Assembly: GCF_014337215.1 (NCBI RefSeq)
Contig: NZ_CP060635.1
Location: forward strand, 323,501 to 387,500
Direction: 5' to 3'
DNA from: Wansuia hejianensis
GTDB lineage: Bacteria > Bacillota > Clostridia > Lachnospirales > Lachnospiraceae
DNA: 64,000 nucleotides
Part shown: piece by piece, positions 23,297-31,884 of the stretch
How the letters are laid out: each line of letters begins with the position of its first letter
Position numbering within the stretch: the first letter of the stretch is position 1
Notes under the pieces: generated by a model
Databases searched by the model: none
Told to the model about the DNA's origin: nothing
What the model saw: the letters and a program-made list of their open reading frames with translations, nothing else
Translations under genes and position numbers: made by a program

Positions 23297-26086
23297 ATGA
23301 TGTGTAATTCAGGAAAGGACAGGCAGGAACAGTTTCTGGCTGATGATGAAAAACTTGAGAAAATTGCCGCTGTTTTAAAGAATACCGGGATTTCCGTGTT
23401 TGAGTATTATCTGAAGGAAGACCGGTTTGTTCTCTATGATGAGAGGCTGAAGACGGTAGAAGAGGTTTCACAATATCTGTCTTATCTTGAGGCAGACCCA
23501 AAGATCTATCCGGAGGACCGCTGGAAGGCGATATCATTTTTTCAGGGCGGCGTTCGTGGGCCGGCGGAGATCAGGGTTATGGACGAGAATGGTTCACTCC
23601 TCAGGAAACGTCTGGATGCCACCCAGATTTCGGGTTACGGGGCTGCCAGCAGGCGTCTGATCGGCAGTATTAAGGACGTCACGGCAGAGAAAAAGAGGGA
23701 AGAAGTTCTGGAAGAGCAGGCCCGCAGGGATTCTCTGACCCGGCTATACAATCAGTTTTTCGGTAAAGAGCTGATCAATTATTATCTCAGCAGTAAGAAT
23801 CCCTATGATTCCTGCGGGATGATGGTTGTTGACATCGATTATTTTAAAAACGTCAATGATAAGTACGGGCATCTTTTTGGGAATACGGCGCTGATTGAGT
23901 TGGCTCACCTGCTGGAGATGGTGTTTGACAGCGGGGATATTATCATGCGGGCCGGCGGGGATGAGTTCGTAGTCCTGTTGAAAAACATCAGCCATTCGGT
24001 ACTTGTCAGAAAGGCCATGCAGCTGGTGAAGGCGGTGCGGAAGCTGACATTTTCCGAAAATGATTATGCCATGACCTGCAGTCTGGGAGTCTGCTATCTT
24101 CCGGAAAATGTCTCCGGCTACACTTATGACCAGCTGTTCAGCAACGCGGACTGGGCGCTTTATCAGGCCAAGGCTAACGGCAGGAACAGGTACGTGTTCT
24201 GCGACACGCTGCAGCGGTTTGAGATCGTACAGAAGGAAGGGAATATTAGCCATCCGGAGATCGACGCCAGATATCTTCAGAATGATATCGTCGCTACGGC
24301 CTTTGAAATATTTGAGAAGATGAACAGCTTCGACGCGGCAATTGAGCTGCTGTTGGAGGTGATCGGAGTCCGGTACCAACTGGACAGGATCACAATTATC
24401 CGGACGGATATCAAGGCAAAAACCACGGGGCGCCAGTACCAGTGGACGTCGGCAAGAGCACCGGAGGTTCTGCAGAAGCCTGGAAGCTTTACCAAGGAAG
24501 ACTTCCTGACATTGTTTCACAGCTATGACGAATATGGGACGACAGTCCTTCAATATGATAATCTGGAAATGTATTCCGAAGATGCGGCTAATCTGCTGAT
24601 GCAGGGAGAGGCTAAGACAGTTCTCTATGCGGCCATGTACTGCGAGGGCCAGTATACGGGAGCCATTTCATATGTGGTGTGTGAGAATAAGCGGTACTGG
24701 TCCAAAGATGACAGGAGCCGGTTCGGTGAGCTGACGAAGATCATTTCCGCCCATCTGGCCAAGAACCAGGCGATGAACGCGTGCCAGCGGGGGCTGCTGT
24801 CCTTCCCGAATTATGATCCGCTGACTGGTCTGATTTCTTTTGACAGGTTCCGTGAAGAGGTGGAACGGATGATCGTAGGAGGGTATGCGACTTCCCATGT
24901 GGTTGTATACAGCGATTTTGAAAATTTCAAGTATTTTAACCAGCGGTGCGGATATACCATGGGAGACCTGCTTCTGAAGGAATACAGCAGCCATGTGATT
25001 GACAGCCTGGAGTGTGAAGCGGACGTCTATTTTACGCGCATTGTAGCAGATCAGTTTCTGATGTTCATGCCCTGCCGGGACGAGGAGGAAGCAGCGGAAC
25101 GGGTGCGTGTGTTCAATGCGGAATTCATCCGGAGGCAGAGCCTGCGGTTTCCCGAAGTGCGGCTTCGGCTCCGGAGCGGTATCTATTATGTAAAGCCGGG
25201 CTGTACCAGTGCTTCAGCGGCGATTGATGCGGCCAACTATGCCAGAAAAGAGCTGGCGGGCAGAGCTGACTGCGCAGTGCGTCTGTATGACGAGGAGCTG
25301 GGCAGAAAGCAGGCGGAAGAAAATGAAATCCTTAACAGCTTTGATACGGCGCTCCGGCAGCGGCAATTTCAGATTTACCTGCAGCCCAGGTTTTCTCTGG
25401 CTGATCTGTCAGTGGTCGGGGCGGAAGCGGTTGTCAGGTGGATCAAAGCGGACGGGACGATCCTGCACCCGGAGAGCTTTATCCCTCTGTATGAGAACAA
25501 TGGCAGAATCGTTGAGCTGGATTATTATGTGTTTGAGCAGGTGGTGGCGTTTCAGGCAAAGAACGGGAGGCTCGGCAGGGCTCAGCTGCCTATTTCAGTC
25601 AACGCTTCGATCCTTCATGCGAGAGACGACAGTACGGTGAAGAAGTATCTGCAGATATTGAATAAATATGGGGTAGATCCGTCCCTGCTGGAGATTGAGC
25701 TGACGGAAACTGCCACGGTTTCTTATTATGATAATGTGAAGAAGCTGTTTGAACGTCTGAGAAAGGTACATATGATGACCTCTCTTGATGACTTTGGAGC
25801 AGGCTATTCTGTTCTGAATACAGTCATTGATATACCAGTCAATACGGTAAAAATTGACCGGGCTTTCATTATGAATTGTGAATCCAGTGACCGGGGCATC
25901 TATTTCCTTCAACAGGTGATCGCCATGGTGAAGGGGCTTGGATATCATGTGGTGTGTGAAGGGGTAGAGACACAGGAACAGGCTGGCATACTGAGAGATG
26001 CCGGCTGTGAAGAAGCTCAGGGATATTGGTTTGCCAGACCGATGCCCATAGAGCAGTATGAAAAAATGGTGTACCCGGAGGGATGA
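23297..26086 (+). CDS. large GGDEF/EAL cyclic-di-GMP protein
   Basis: A 929-residue cytoplasmic signalling protein. Residues ~1-135 hold a PAS-like region ending IGSIKDVTAEKKREE. A diguanylate cyclase domain has AGGDEFVVLL near residue 220. A GAF-like region (~310-500) follows, then a degenerate second GGDEF domain in which the site reads VADQF. A C-terminal EAL domain (~680-925) starts its signature as EAV at about residue 710. The EAL catalytic set looks complete: ISVNAS, IELTET, SLDDFGAGYS, VKIDR, CEGVETQEQ. It may both make and degrade c-di-GMP. The start has AGAGGAG upstream. It is convergent to the next gene. Confidence 0.88.
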   Translation: MMCNSGKDRQEQFLADDEKLEKIAAVLKNTGISVFEYYLKEDRFVLYDERLKTVEEVSQYLSYLEADPKIYPEDRWKAISFFQGGVRGPAEIRVMDENGSLLRKRLDATQISGYGAASRRLIGSIKDVTAEKKREEVLEEQARRDSLTRLYNQFFGKELINYYLSSKNPYDSCGMMVVDIDYFKNVNDKYGHLFGNTALIELAHLLEMVFDSGDIIMRAGGDEFVVLLKNISHSVLVRKAMQLVKAVRKLTFSENDYAMTCSLGVCYLPENVSGYTYDQLFSNADWALYQAKANGRNRYVFCDTLQRFEIVQKEGNISHPEIDARYLQNDIVATAFEIFEKMNSFDAAIELLLEVIGVRYQLDRITIIRTDIKAKTTGRQYQWTSARAPEVLQKPGSFTKEDFLTLFHSYDEYGTTVLQYDNLEMYSEDAANLLMQGEAKTVLYAAMYCEGQYTGAISYVVCENKRYWSKDDRSRFGELTKIISAHLAKNQAMNACQRGLLSFPNYDPLTGLISFDRFREEVERMIVGGYATSHVVVYSDFENFKYFNQRCGYTMGDLLLKEYSSHVIDSLECEADVYFTRIVADQFLMFMPCRDEEEAAERVRVFNAEFIRRQSLRFPEVRLRLRSGIYYVKPGCTSASAAIDAANYARKELAGRADCAVRLYDEELGRKQAEENEILNSFDTALRQRQFQIYLQPRFSLADLSVVGAEAVVRWIKADGTILHPESFIPLYENNGRIVELDYYVFEQVVAFQAKNGRLGRAQLPISVNASILHARDDSTVKKYLQILNKYGVDPSLLEIELTETATVSYYDNVKKLFERLRKVHMMTSLDDFGAGYSVLNTVIDIPVNTVKIDRAFIMNCESSDRGIYFLQQVIAMVKGLGYHVVCEGVETQEQAGILRDAGCEEAQGYWFARPMPIEQYEKMVYPEG

Positions 26087-26087
26087 G

Positions 26088-26657
26088 TTACCGGCCGGCC
26101 CTTTCCAGATAGTCGCAGATCAGCCCGGCTGTGGCCTCCGGCCCGAGAATTGTGCTGTCGATGCAGAGCTGGTAATTGCGGGCCAGGCCCCATTCCTCAC
26201 CGCCATAATATTCATGGAAACGGCGTCGGTCCATGTCTGTTTTTCGGATGGCTTTTTGCGCGGCATGTTCGCTCATGCCCTGTGTGAGTTCCAGACGTTT
26301 GATCCGCGCTTCTGTCCTTCCATAGAGGAAGACGGAGGTGGCGTCCGGACATTCCCGGAGCGCCACGTTGCCGCAGCGGCCGACCAGGACGAACGATTCC
26401 TGTTCTGCCAGCTTCCGGAGGAAACGGAAGGGATAGCTGCCCGGTTTGTGCCCGGTGTCTTCCATGGCGATGGAATACAGCAGGCTGTCCGCAGGCATTT
26501 CGTTTAAAAATGAATACATTTCTTCTTCGCAGTGAAGCTCTTTTGTCTTTTCTATTAGCCGGACTTTATCATAGAATTCCAGGTTCAGGCGTTTAGCAAG
26601 CAGCCGTCCGGTCTCATGGCCGCCGCTTCCATATTCTCTGCCGATTGTGATGACCAT
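26088..26657 (-). CDS. cytidylate kinase-like family protein
   Basis: A 189-residue P-loop protein starting MVITIGREYGSGGHETGRLL, the family's variant of a Walker A loop (GREYGSGG). SFVLVGRCGNVAL (about residues 92-104), the basic lid TEARIKRLEL and DMDRRRFHEYYGG follow. These cytidylate-kinase-like proteins are common in gut Firmicutes and their substrates are not proven; true Cmk is usually elsewhere. The ATG at 26657 has AAGGAG at six bases. It ends two bases from the stop of the GGDEF/EAL gene. Confidence 0.8.
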   Translation of the reverse strand: MVITIGREYGSGGHETGRLLAKRLNLEFYDKVRLIEKTKELHCEEEMYSFLNEMPADSLLYSIAMEDTGHKPGSYPFRFLRKLAEQESFVLVGRCGNVALRECPDATSVFLYGRTEARIKRLELTQGMSEHAAQKAIRKTDMDRRRFHEYYGGEEWGLARNYQLCIDSTILGPEATAGLICDYLERAGR

Positions 26658-26692
26658 ATGATTCTCCTTTCTCAGTACATACATGTTGCCGA

Positions 26693-27385
26693 TTATAAGA
26701 ACATAGCGTATATAGAAGAGCCAACGACAGTCAGAAGACCGGAAACGGCGATGGAAAGGCTGCTCATGGCCCCCTCTATTTCACCCATTTCCAGTGCTTT
26801 GGCAGTTCCGATGGCGTGAGCTGCAGAGCCGATGCCGATTCCTTTGGCAACAGGTTCCACGATGCGGAAGATCCTGCATACGGCGTCGGCGATGATATTG
26901 CCCAGGACACCGGTTACGATGATAACGGCCACTGTGATAGTCACAATTCCTCCCAGCTCTTCAGAAACTCCCATCCCTATGGCGGTGGTGATGGATTTGG
27001 GCAGCAGTGTGACGTATTGTTCATGATTCAGATGAAAGGCCAGGGAGAGGACAAAAACTCCTGTGAGGCTGGTGAGCACACCGGAAATTATGCCTGCGAC
27101 AATAGCGGCAATATTTTTCTTCAGCTGGGCCAGCTGTTCATAGAGAGGGATCGCCAGACAGACCGTGGCCGGCGTCAGTAGATAGCTCAGGTATTTCGCT
27201 CCCTCCTGGTAAGCCTGATAATCCACGCGGAAAAGGCCGAGTATGGCCATGACTGCTACGATAGAGATCAGCAGCGGATTAAAGATGGCGAGCCGGAACT
27301 TTTTCCGCAGGAAAATTCCCAGTTCGTAAGCGAGAATGCTCACTGCCACGCCAAAAAAAACTGAATTGCTGAAAAAGTCTTTCAT
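26693..27385 (-). CDS. lrgB: LrgB/CidB family membrane protein
   Basis: A 230-residue protein with about six membrane segments. It contains LLTPATVCLAIPLYEQL (about residues 69-85) and the LPKSITTAIGMGVSEELGG block (about 128-146), both LrgB signatures. LrgA/LrgB pairs affect murein hydrolase activity and autolysis, and in some bacilli (PftAB) they carry pyruvate. The gene overlaps lrgA by four bases, so the two are translationally coupled. Confidence 0.92.
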   Translation of the reverse strand: MKDFFSNSVFFGVAVSILAYELGIFLRKKFRLAIFNPLLISIVAVMAILGLFRVDYQAYQEGAKYLSYLLTPATVCLAIPLYEQLAQLKKNIAAIVAGIISGVLTSLTGVFVLSLAFHLNHEQYVTLLPKSITTAIGMGVSEELGGIVTITVAVIIVTGVLGNIIADAVCRIFRIVEPVAKGIGIGSAAHAIGTAKALEMGEIEGAMSSLSIAVSGLLTVVGSSIYAMFL

Positions 27386-27741
27386 TTTTTCTTCCTCTTT
27401 TCCAAACGTATGACAGACTGTGTGACTCTGCCGGATACCGCCATGACTAATACGGTGGTGGCCGCAGTGATGATGAGGACCGGAAGCAGTACCGGGCGCA
27501 GCACACTCCAGGAATCCAGGAGGCCGACGGCCGCCGGAATGAACATCATGGGCATGATTTCAATGAGAAATGAGCCGGCTTCCCGTACTCTGTCCAGGGG
27601 TATCAAACCAGTAATCAGGGCGGCCAGCATCAGAACCAGCCCGTAGATGCTGGCCGGAACCGGCAGGGGTATTAACGCGTGCAGCAGTTCGCCCAGAAAA
27701 GAAACGGTTAGGATAATCCCAAACTGTTTAAAATATTTCAT
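27382..27741 (-). CDS. lrgA: LrgA/CidA family holin-like protein
   Basis: A 119-residue protein with four membrane segments. QFGIILTVSFLGELLHALIP and VPASIYGLVLMLAALITGLI match the LrgA family, and LIEIMPMMFIPAAVGL follows. It is the partner of the overlapping lrgB. LrgA is holin-like and small solutes such as pyruvate may pass through the complex. A good promoter and a palindromic operator lie just upstream. Confidence 0.92.
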   Translation of the reverse strand: MKYFKQFGIILTVSFLGELLHALIPLPVPASIYGLVLMLAALITGLIPLDRVREAGSFLIEIMPMMFIPAAVGLLDSWSVLRPVLLPVLIITAATTVLVMAVSGRVTQSVIRLEKRKKK

Positions 27742-27764
27742 CGCTCTGTATCTCCCTTTTGTGG

Positions 27765-27817
27765 ATTGGTATTACCAATTACACTAATTATTTTAACACT
27801 ATTTCCCCATGAGTCAA
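27765..27817 (-). promoter_or_regulatory. lrgAB promoter and TGGT-N-ACCA palindrome
   Basis: On the minus strand TTGACT (27817-27812), 16 bases, TAAAAT (27795-27790) forms the promoter. Between it and the start lies the perfect palindrome ATTGGTATTACCAAT (27765-27779). TGGT-N3-ACCA is the core of GntR/FadR-subfamily operators such as those of PdhR and LldR. It sits just downstream of the start point, a repressor position. Confidence 0.65.
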
Positions 27818-27993
27818 GTATGAGTTGTTCGAGTGAAATTATTCCGGGCGCGGGGAGGAGTGTGCATCCCAGGTGTCCGGCAGAAGCTTTTACGCATTGA
27901 AATCCGGAGAGTTAAGCGGTATAATTTGTAAGGGTTGCCAGAGGATTCTCCTCTGAGGAGATTTAAGAATTGCGGTTGGAAGGGAATAAGAAG

Positions 27994-28848
27994 ATGAAAT
28001 TGGGAGTTGTTATGGAAGGCGGCGCCAGCCGTACTATTTTTTCCTGTGGTGTGACAGATGTGCTGCTGGATGAGAAGATTTTACCGGATTATTTTATCGG
28101 GGTTTCGGCAGGGATTGCTTATGGGGTCTCTTACATATCGGGACAGAGAGGCAGGAATGAAGAGTTTACCAGAAAATATATGCATGAAAAGAGATATATG
28201 GGTTTCAGGCACTGGATGAATCCAGCCAAAAGATGCTATTATAATCTGGATTTTGCCTTTGACGAGATCCCTAACCGGCTGGTGCCCTATGATTATGAGG
28301 CGCTGGCAAGGTTTCCTGGAGAAGTGGTAGCGGTTGTGACCAATGTCCGGACAGGAGAGGCGGAGTACAAACGGCTGCCAGAGTATGAGAGGCGTTGGGA
28401 GACCACCATTGCCAGCTGTTCAATTCCGGTGCTGTTTCCTCCGGTTCAGCTGGGTGAGGAAAGGTATCTGGACGGAGGAATCGCAGACCCTATCCCTTAC
28501 CGTCAGGCGATGAAAGACGGATGTGATAAAATAGTGGTGATACTCACGAGGGAACGGGGGTATCTGAAGAAAGAGGATAAAAATGAGCGACTGGTCTGCA
28601 GGCTGTGCAGGAAATATCCCAAAATTGTGGAGAGGCTGAAACAGAGGAATGCGGAATATAACAGGGCCAGCCGGGAGCTGTTTGAACTGGAGCGTCAGGG
28701 CAGGGTGTTTGTCATAGCTCCGGAAGATACCTATGGGGTGAAGCTGACGGAGGGGAACTGGGGCAGGCTGGAGCCGCTTTACCGGGAGGGAATTGCGGAA
28801 GCAAAGAAAAGAATGAAGGAGCTGAAAGCTTATCTGGGGGACAGATGA
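27994..28848 (+). CDS. patatin-like phospholipase family protein
   Basis: A 284-residue protein of the bacterial patatin family (YjjU/RssA-like), serine acyl hydrolases with a Ser-Asp dyad. GVVMEGGASRTIFSCGVTD holds the oxyanion-hole glycines, FIGVSAGIAYG (about residues 43-53) the GxSxG nucleophile, and YLDGGIADPIPY (about 163-174) the catalytic Asp. The C-terminal ~80 residues are helical and basic. The substrate is unknown. The ATG at 27994 follows GGAAGGGAATAAG; an upstream TTG lacks a site. A hairpin terminator overlaps its last codons. Confidence 0.88.
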   Translation: MKLGVVMEGGASRTIFSCGVTDVLLDEKILPDYFIGVSAGIAYGVSYISGQRGRNEEFTRKYMHEKRYMGFRHWMNPAKRCYYNLDFAFDEIPNRLVPYDYEALARFPGEVVAVVTNVRTGEAEYKRLPEYERRWETTIASCSIPVLFPPVQLGEERYLDGGIADPIPYRQAMKDGCDKIVVILTRERGYLKKEDKNERLVCRLCRKYPKIVERLKQRNAEYNRASRELFELERQGRVFVIAPEDTYGVKLTEGNWGRLEPLYREGIAEAKKRMKELKAYLGDR

Positions 28849-28866
28849 GCCTTCAGCTCCTTTATA
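28816..28866 (+). terminator. terminator of the patatin-like gene
   Basis: AAGGAGCTGAA (28816-28826) within the last codons pairs with TTCAGCTCCTT (28852-28862). TTATATG follows, and the convergent M18 gene lies on the other side. Confidence 0.7.
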
Positions 28867-28921
28867 TGAGGGCCAGCTCTGGCCGGCCTTTTCAGATATG
28901 ATTTAGTCGAAAGCCTGCAGG

Positions 28922-30295
28922 TCAGCTCAGAAGAAAGGCCCGGTAAGCCAGGTAGGTCTCAAAAATATCGGCTTTGCTGGTGATTTCCCAGGGGGCGTGC
29001 ATATTCAGCACTGCTACGCCGAAATCAATGACTTCCATGCCCAGGTTTGCCAGTATGTAAGCGATGGTTCCGCCGCCGCCCGCGTCCACCTTGCCCAGCT
29101 CTGCGGTCTGGTAGGTGATCCCGGCTCTGTCCAGCAGATTCCGGAGCCAGGCCAGATATTCCGCGTTGGCGTCATTGGAGCCGGATTTTCCCCGGGAGCC
29201 GGTATATTTGTTGAAAACCGGACCATGGCCCAGGTAGGCGCTGTTATTCTTGTCCATGACGTCGGGATAGTTGGGGTCAAAGGCGGCGCTCACGTCGGAG
29301 GAAAGTACCTTTGTCCGTTTCAGCATCCTGCGGAAGGCAATTTCACTGTAGCAGCCCAGGGCTTCCATGAGTTCTGCGACGGTATCCTCGAAGAAACGGG
29401 ATTGCATGCCTGTGGCGCCCACGCTGCCGATTTCCTCTTTGTCGGTGAGGAGACAGACACTGGTGTATTCCGGCGCTGCTGTCTGTAAGAGCGCCTGGTA
29501 AGAGGTGTAGGCGCACACACGGTCGTCCTGCCCGTAAGACATCACCATGCTCCGGTCCAGGCCGTAATCCCGCGCCGTACCGGCGGGCACGGCTTCCAGC
29601 TCTGCGGAGATGAAATCCTCTTCTTCGATTCCATACTGTTCCTTCAGGAGTGAGAGCACCATAGCTTTGACGGCATCCTTCTCTTCACCCTCCAGCGGGC
29701 GGCTGCCGGCCAGTATGTTAAGATTCTCGCCCTCTATGGCTTCGCGGGCTTTTTTCTCCATCTGCTTTCCGGCCAGATGGGGCAGCAGGTCAGACACGCC
29801 CAGCACAGGGTCGTCAGCTTTTTCGCCGATGGAGACGGTGATGGCGGTTCCGTCCTTTTTGACCACGACGCCGTGAAGGGCCAGAGGGAGGGCCACCCAC
29901 TGGTATTTTTTAATACCTCCGTAATAGTGAGTATCCAGGAAAGCCAGGCCGCTGTCTTCAAAAAGGGGATTTTGCTTGAGATCCAGACGGGGCGAGTCGA
30001 TGTGAGCGCCCAGAATCCTCATTCCGTCAAGCAGCGGGCGGGTTCCCATTCGGAAGATCAAGAGTGCTTTTTTCATCATGTCAGCACAGATCAGGTCTCC
30101 GGGGCGGGGGACCAGTTTTTTCTCAATCACGTCGGACAGCGGTATGCAGCCGGCGGCCTGCAAGCCGTGTTCCATGAAAGCGGTGCATTCCCGTTCTGTC
30201 TTGCAGGAGGAAAGGAATTCTTTGTAGTCCTCACAGAAAGAATTCATCGCAGGGAGGTCCAGTTCCTCTTTTTTCCATAAAATTTCTTTTTTCAT
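28922..30295 (-). CDS. M18 family aminopeptidase
   Basis: A 457-residue zinc aminopeptidase of the M18 family, cleaving N-terminal acidic or hydrophobic residues in the cytoplasm. Ligand blocks are visible: GAHIDSPRLDLKQ (about residues 95-107), LLTDKEEIGSVGATG (about 283-297), SSDVSAAFDPNYPD (about 333-346) and VLNMHAPWEITSK (about 430-442) with the last histidine. GRGKSGSNDANAEY-type sequence is present as SRGKSGSNDANAEY. The length is normal. It stands alone, convergent to the patatin-like gene. Confidence 0.93.
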   Translation of the reverse strand: MKKEILWKKEELDLPAMNSFCEDYKEFLSSCKTERECTAFMEHGLQAAGCIPLSDVIEKKLVPRPGDLICADMMKKALLIFRMGTRPLLDGMRILGAHIDSPRLDLKQNPLFEDSGLAFLDTHYYGGIKKYQWVALPLALHGVVVKKDGTAITVSIGEKADDPVLGVSDLLPHLAGKQMEKKAREAIEGENLNILAGSRPLEGEEKDAVKAMVLSLLKEQYGIEEEDFISAELEAVPAGTARDYGLDRSMVMSYGQDDRVCAYTSYQALLQTAAPEYTSVCLLTDKEEIGSVGATGMQSRFFEDTVAELMEALGCYSEIAFRRMLKRTKVLSSDVSAAFDPNYPDVMDKNNSAYLGHGPVFNKYTGSRGKSGSNDANAEYLAWLRNLLDRAGITYQTAELGKVDAGGGGTIAYILANLGMEVIDFGVAVLNMHAPWEITSKADIFETYLAYRAFLLS

Positions 30296-30357
30296 TTCTG
30301 CTGTTGCTCCTTTTTCAGTTGTCTACAAATAACAGTATAGCGTTTTTTTTCAGGATA

Positions 30358-31281
30358 TCAATAGACAGATGATTCATTCTCCAGGTTTTTAAAGGCCGAC
30401 GGGGTGAGGCTGGTGGTGCGTTTAAAGACCCGGCAGAAATAGTTGGGGTCAGAAAAGCCCACTCTAAAGGCAACATCCTTTACACTCATGTTTTCAGCCT
30501 GCAAAAGCTTTTTTGCCGCCTCGATCCTGCAAGTGTTGAGATATTCCATGACTCCGGTATTGGCGCTGCATTTGAATATGTGGCAGATGTAATAGGGGCT
30601 GATCTGCAACGCGTCGGAGATGGACTGCAGGGTGAGTGCCTCCGGATAATGAGCTTTGATATAGCGCTGGGCGCGTAAAACTGTATAGTTTTTATTTTCG
30701 CTTGTAATCTGCCGGAGCCGGTTCAGCGCGGTGTCGAAATATTTCTGATAGCAGCTGTGAAGTGCCGCCAGGCTGCTGGCGGCGATAAAGTCTGCGACCG
30801 GATTCAGAAGAAGCTCAGAGAAAGCCTGGTTCTGCAGTGACAGCCGGGCTTTGATTTCCTGCATTGTTTCCACCCAGATAGTAATATTGAAGAAATCCAG
30901 ATTCAGCTGTTCCATGATCTCCCGGTTGATCCGGTCTGCTTCGAGAATCATATTTTCTATTCCGACCATGGCGTAGTAAATATCCGGTTCTGCGGAACTG
31001 TCTTTGATATCGGTGATCGCGGATTTGGCATTGTCCATGGATTGACTGTATTTATCACGAATTTCGTGGTTGGGATTCTGAATATAGCTGTTGAGGTCAA
31101 TATAGGCCTGGTTAATTTCATTTGATAGCGCTGTAAAGGAATAGTATTGCTGAATTACGTGGTTATACTGGTTCAGGTTGACGATCCAGCCGCCCAGCAG
31201 GGAAACTGTGATAACACTCAGCGCGGCGATGACGGCGATGGTAAAAAAGGTCAGCTGGGTTTTTATGGAACGTTTTTTCAT
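30358..31281 (-). CDS. membrane sensor/AraC fusion, probably from a deletion
   Basis: In this 307-residue protein, residues 1-130 look like the input half of a YesM-type sensor kinase: a membrane helix at ~11-33 (FFTIAVIAALSVITVSLLGG) and an extracellular helical region to EQLNLDF. No kinase domain and no second membrane helix follow. The rest reads as the linker and AraC domain of a YesN-type response regulator, with HTH units TLQSISDALQISPYYICHIF and SVKDVAFRVGFSDPNYFCRVF. An in-frame deletion across an adjacent kinase/regulator pair would give exactly this. It could be a natural one-component regulator, but a DNA-binding domain outside the membrane seems unlikely. Confidence 0.7.
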   Translation of the reverse strand: MKKRSIKTQLTFFTIAVIAALSVITVSLLGGWIVNLNQYNHVIQQYYSFTALSNEINQAYIDLNSYIQNPNHEIRDKYSQSMDNAKSAITDIKDSSAEPDIYYAMVGIENMILEADRINREIMEQLNLDFFNITIWVETMQEIKARLSLQNQAFSELLLNPVADFIAASSLAALHSCYQKYFDTALNRLRQITSENKNYTVLRAQRYIKAHYPEALTLQSISDALQISPYYICHIFKCSANTGVMEYLNTCRIEAAKKLLQAENMSVKDVAFRVGFSDPNYFCRVFKRTTSLTPSAFKNLENESSVY

Positions 31282-31622
31282 GTTACCTCCGGATGAAGCT
31301 GAGCGACGTTGTCTGCGGTGACCAACATGGAATCACAGAAAGTTTCGGGCGGAACAGCTTCACCGTTCAGGAGCTTCATTGCGTATTCTCCGCTCAGAAA
31401 TCCCATCTGGTAAAAATCCTGGTCCATTACGCCGTATATCTCATGGTTTTTTATTGCCTGTATGTTGGAATCTATGGCGTCCATTCCAATAAGCGTGATT
31501 TTGTCCTGGAGGCCTTTTTCCGCCAGAATTTTCCCATAATTACTGACAGCATCGCCGGAAGTGACGAAGACTGCGTTAATCTCCGGATGTGATTCCAGCA
31601 TGTCCGTAAAGACACTCATGAA
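31278..31622 (-). pseudogene. sugar ABC transporter substrate-binding protein, C-terminal fragment
   Basis: About 114 codons without their N-terminal half: DMLESHPEINAVFVTSGDAV, then ITLIGMDAIDSNIQAIKNHE and MDQDFYQMGFLSGEYAMKLL. This is the second lobe of a RbsB-like periplasmic-binding-fold protein. There is no signal peptide or lipobox. At about 31622 it abuts an ABC ATPase fragment reading the other way. It overlaps the fusion regulator by four bases, as genes of one minus-strand operon would. Confidence 0.75.
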
Positions 31623-31884
31623 GGTTGTGTTCTTTGACGAACCGACCAGGGGGATTGATGTGGGGGCGAAGGCAGAGATTTACCGGCTGATCAGCGAGAT
31701 GGCGGAGAGCGGGCTGGGAGTGGTCATGGTTTCATCGGAAATGCCGGAGTTAATCGCCATGTGCGACCGGTTTCTGGTTCTGAGCGGCGGGAAGTACCGG
31801 GCAGAATATTCCAAGGCTGAAGTGAGCCAGGAGAAGATTATGAGAGCAGCTACATTTACAGAAAGAGTCGGTGAATCGTTATGA
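31623..31884 (+). pseudogene. sugar ABC transporter ATPase, C-terminal fragment
   Basis: From about 31623 the frame reads VVFFDEPTRGIDVGAKAEIY (Walker B and D-loop of the RbsA/MglA family), then VVMVSSEMPELIAMCDRFLVL (H-loop region, with Ser in place of His as in these second domains). It ends with SQEKIMRAATF, typical of the C-terminus. All of the first ATPase domain and the Walker A of the second are missing. It precedes the URO-D family gene by four overlapping bases. Confidence 0.75.
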
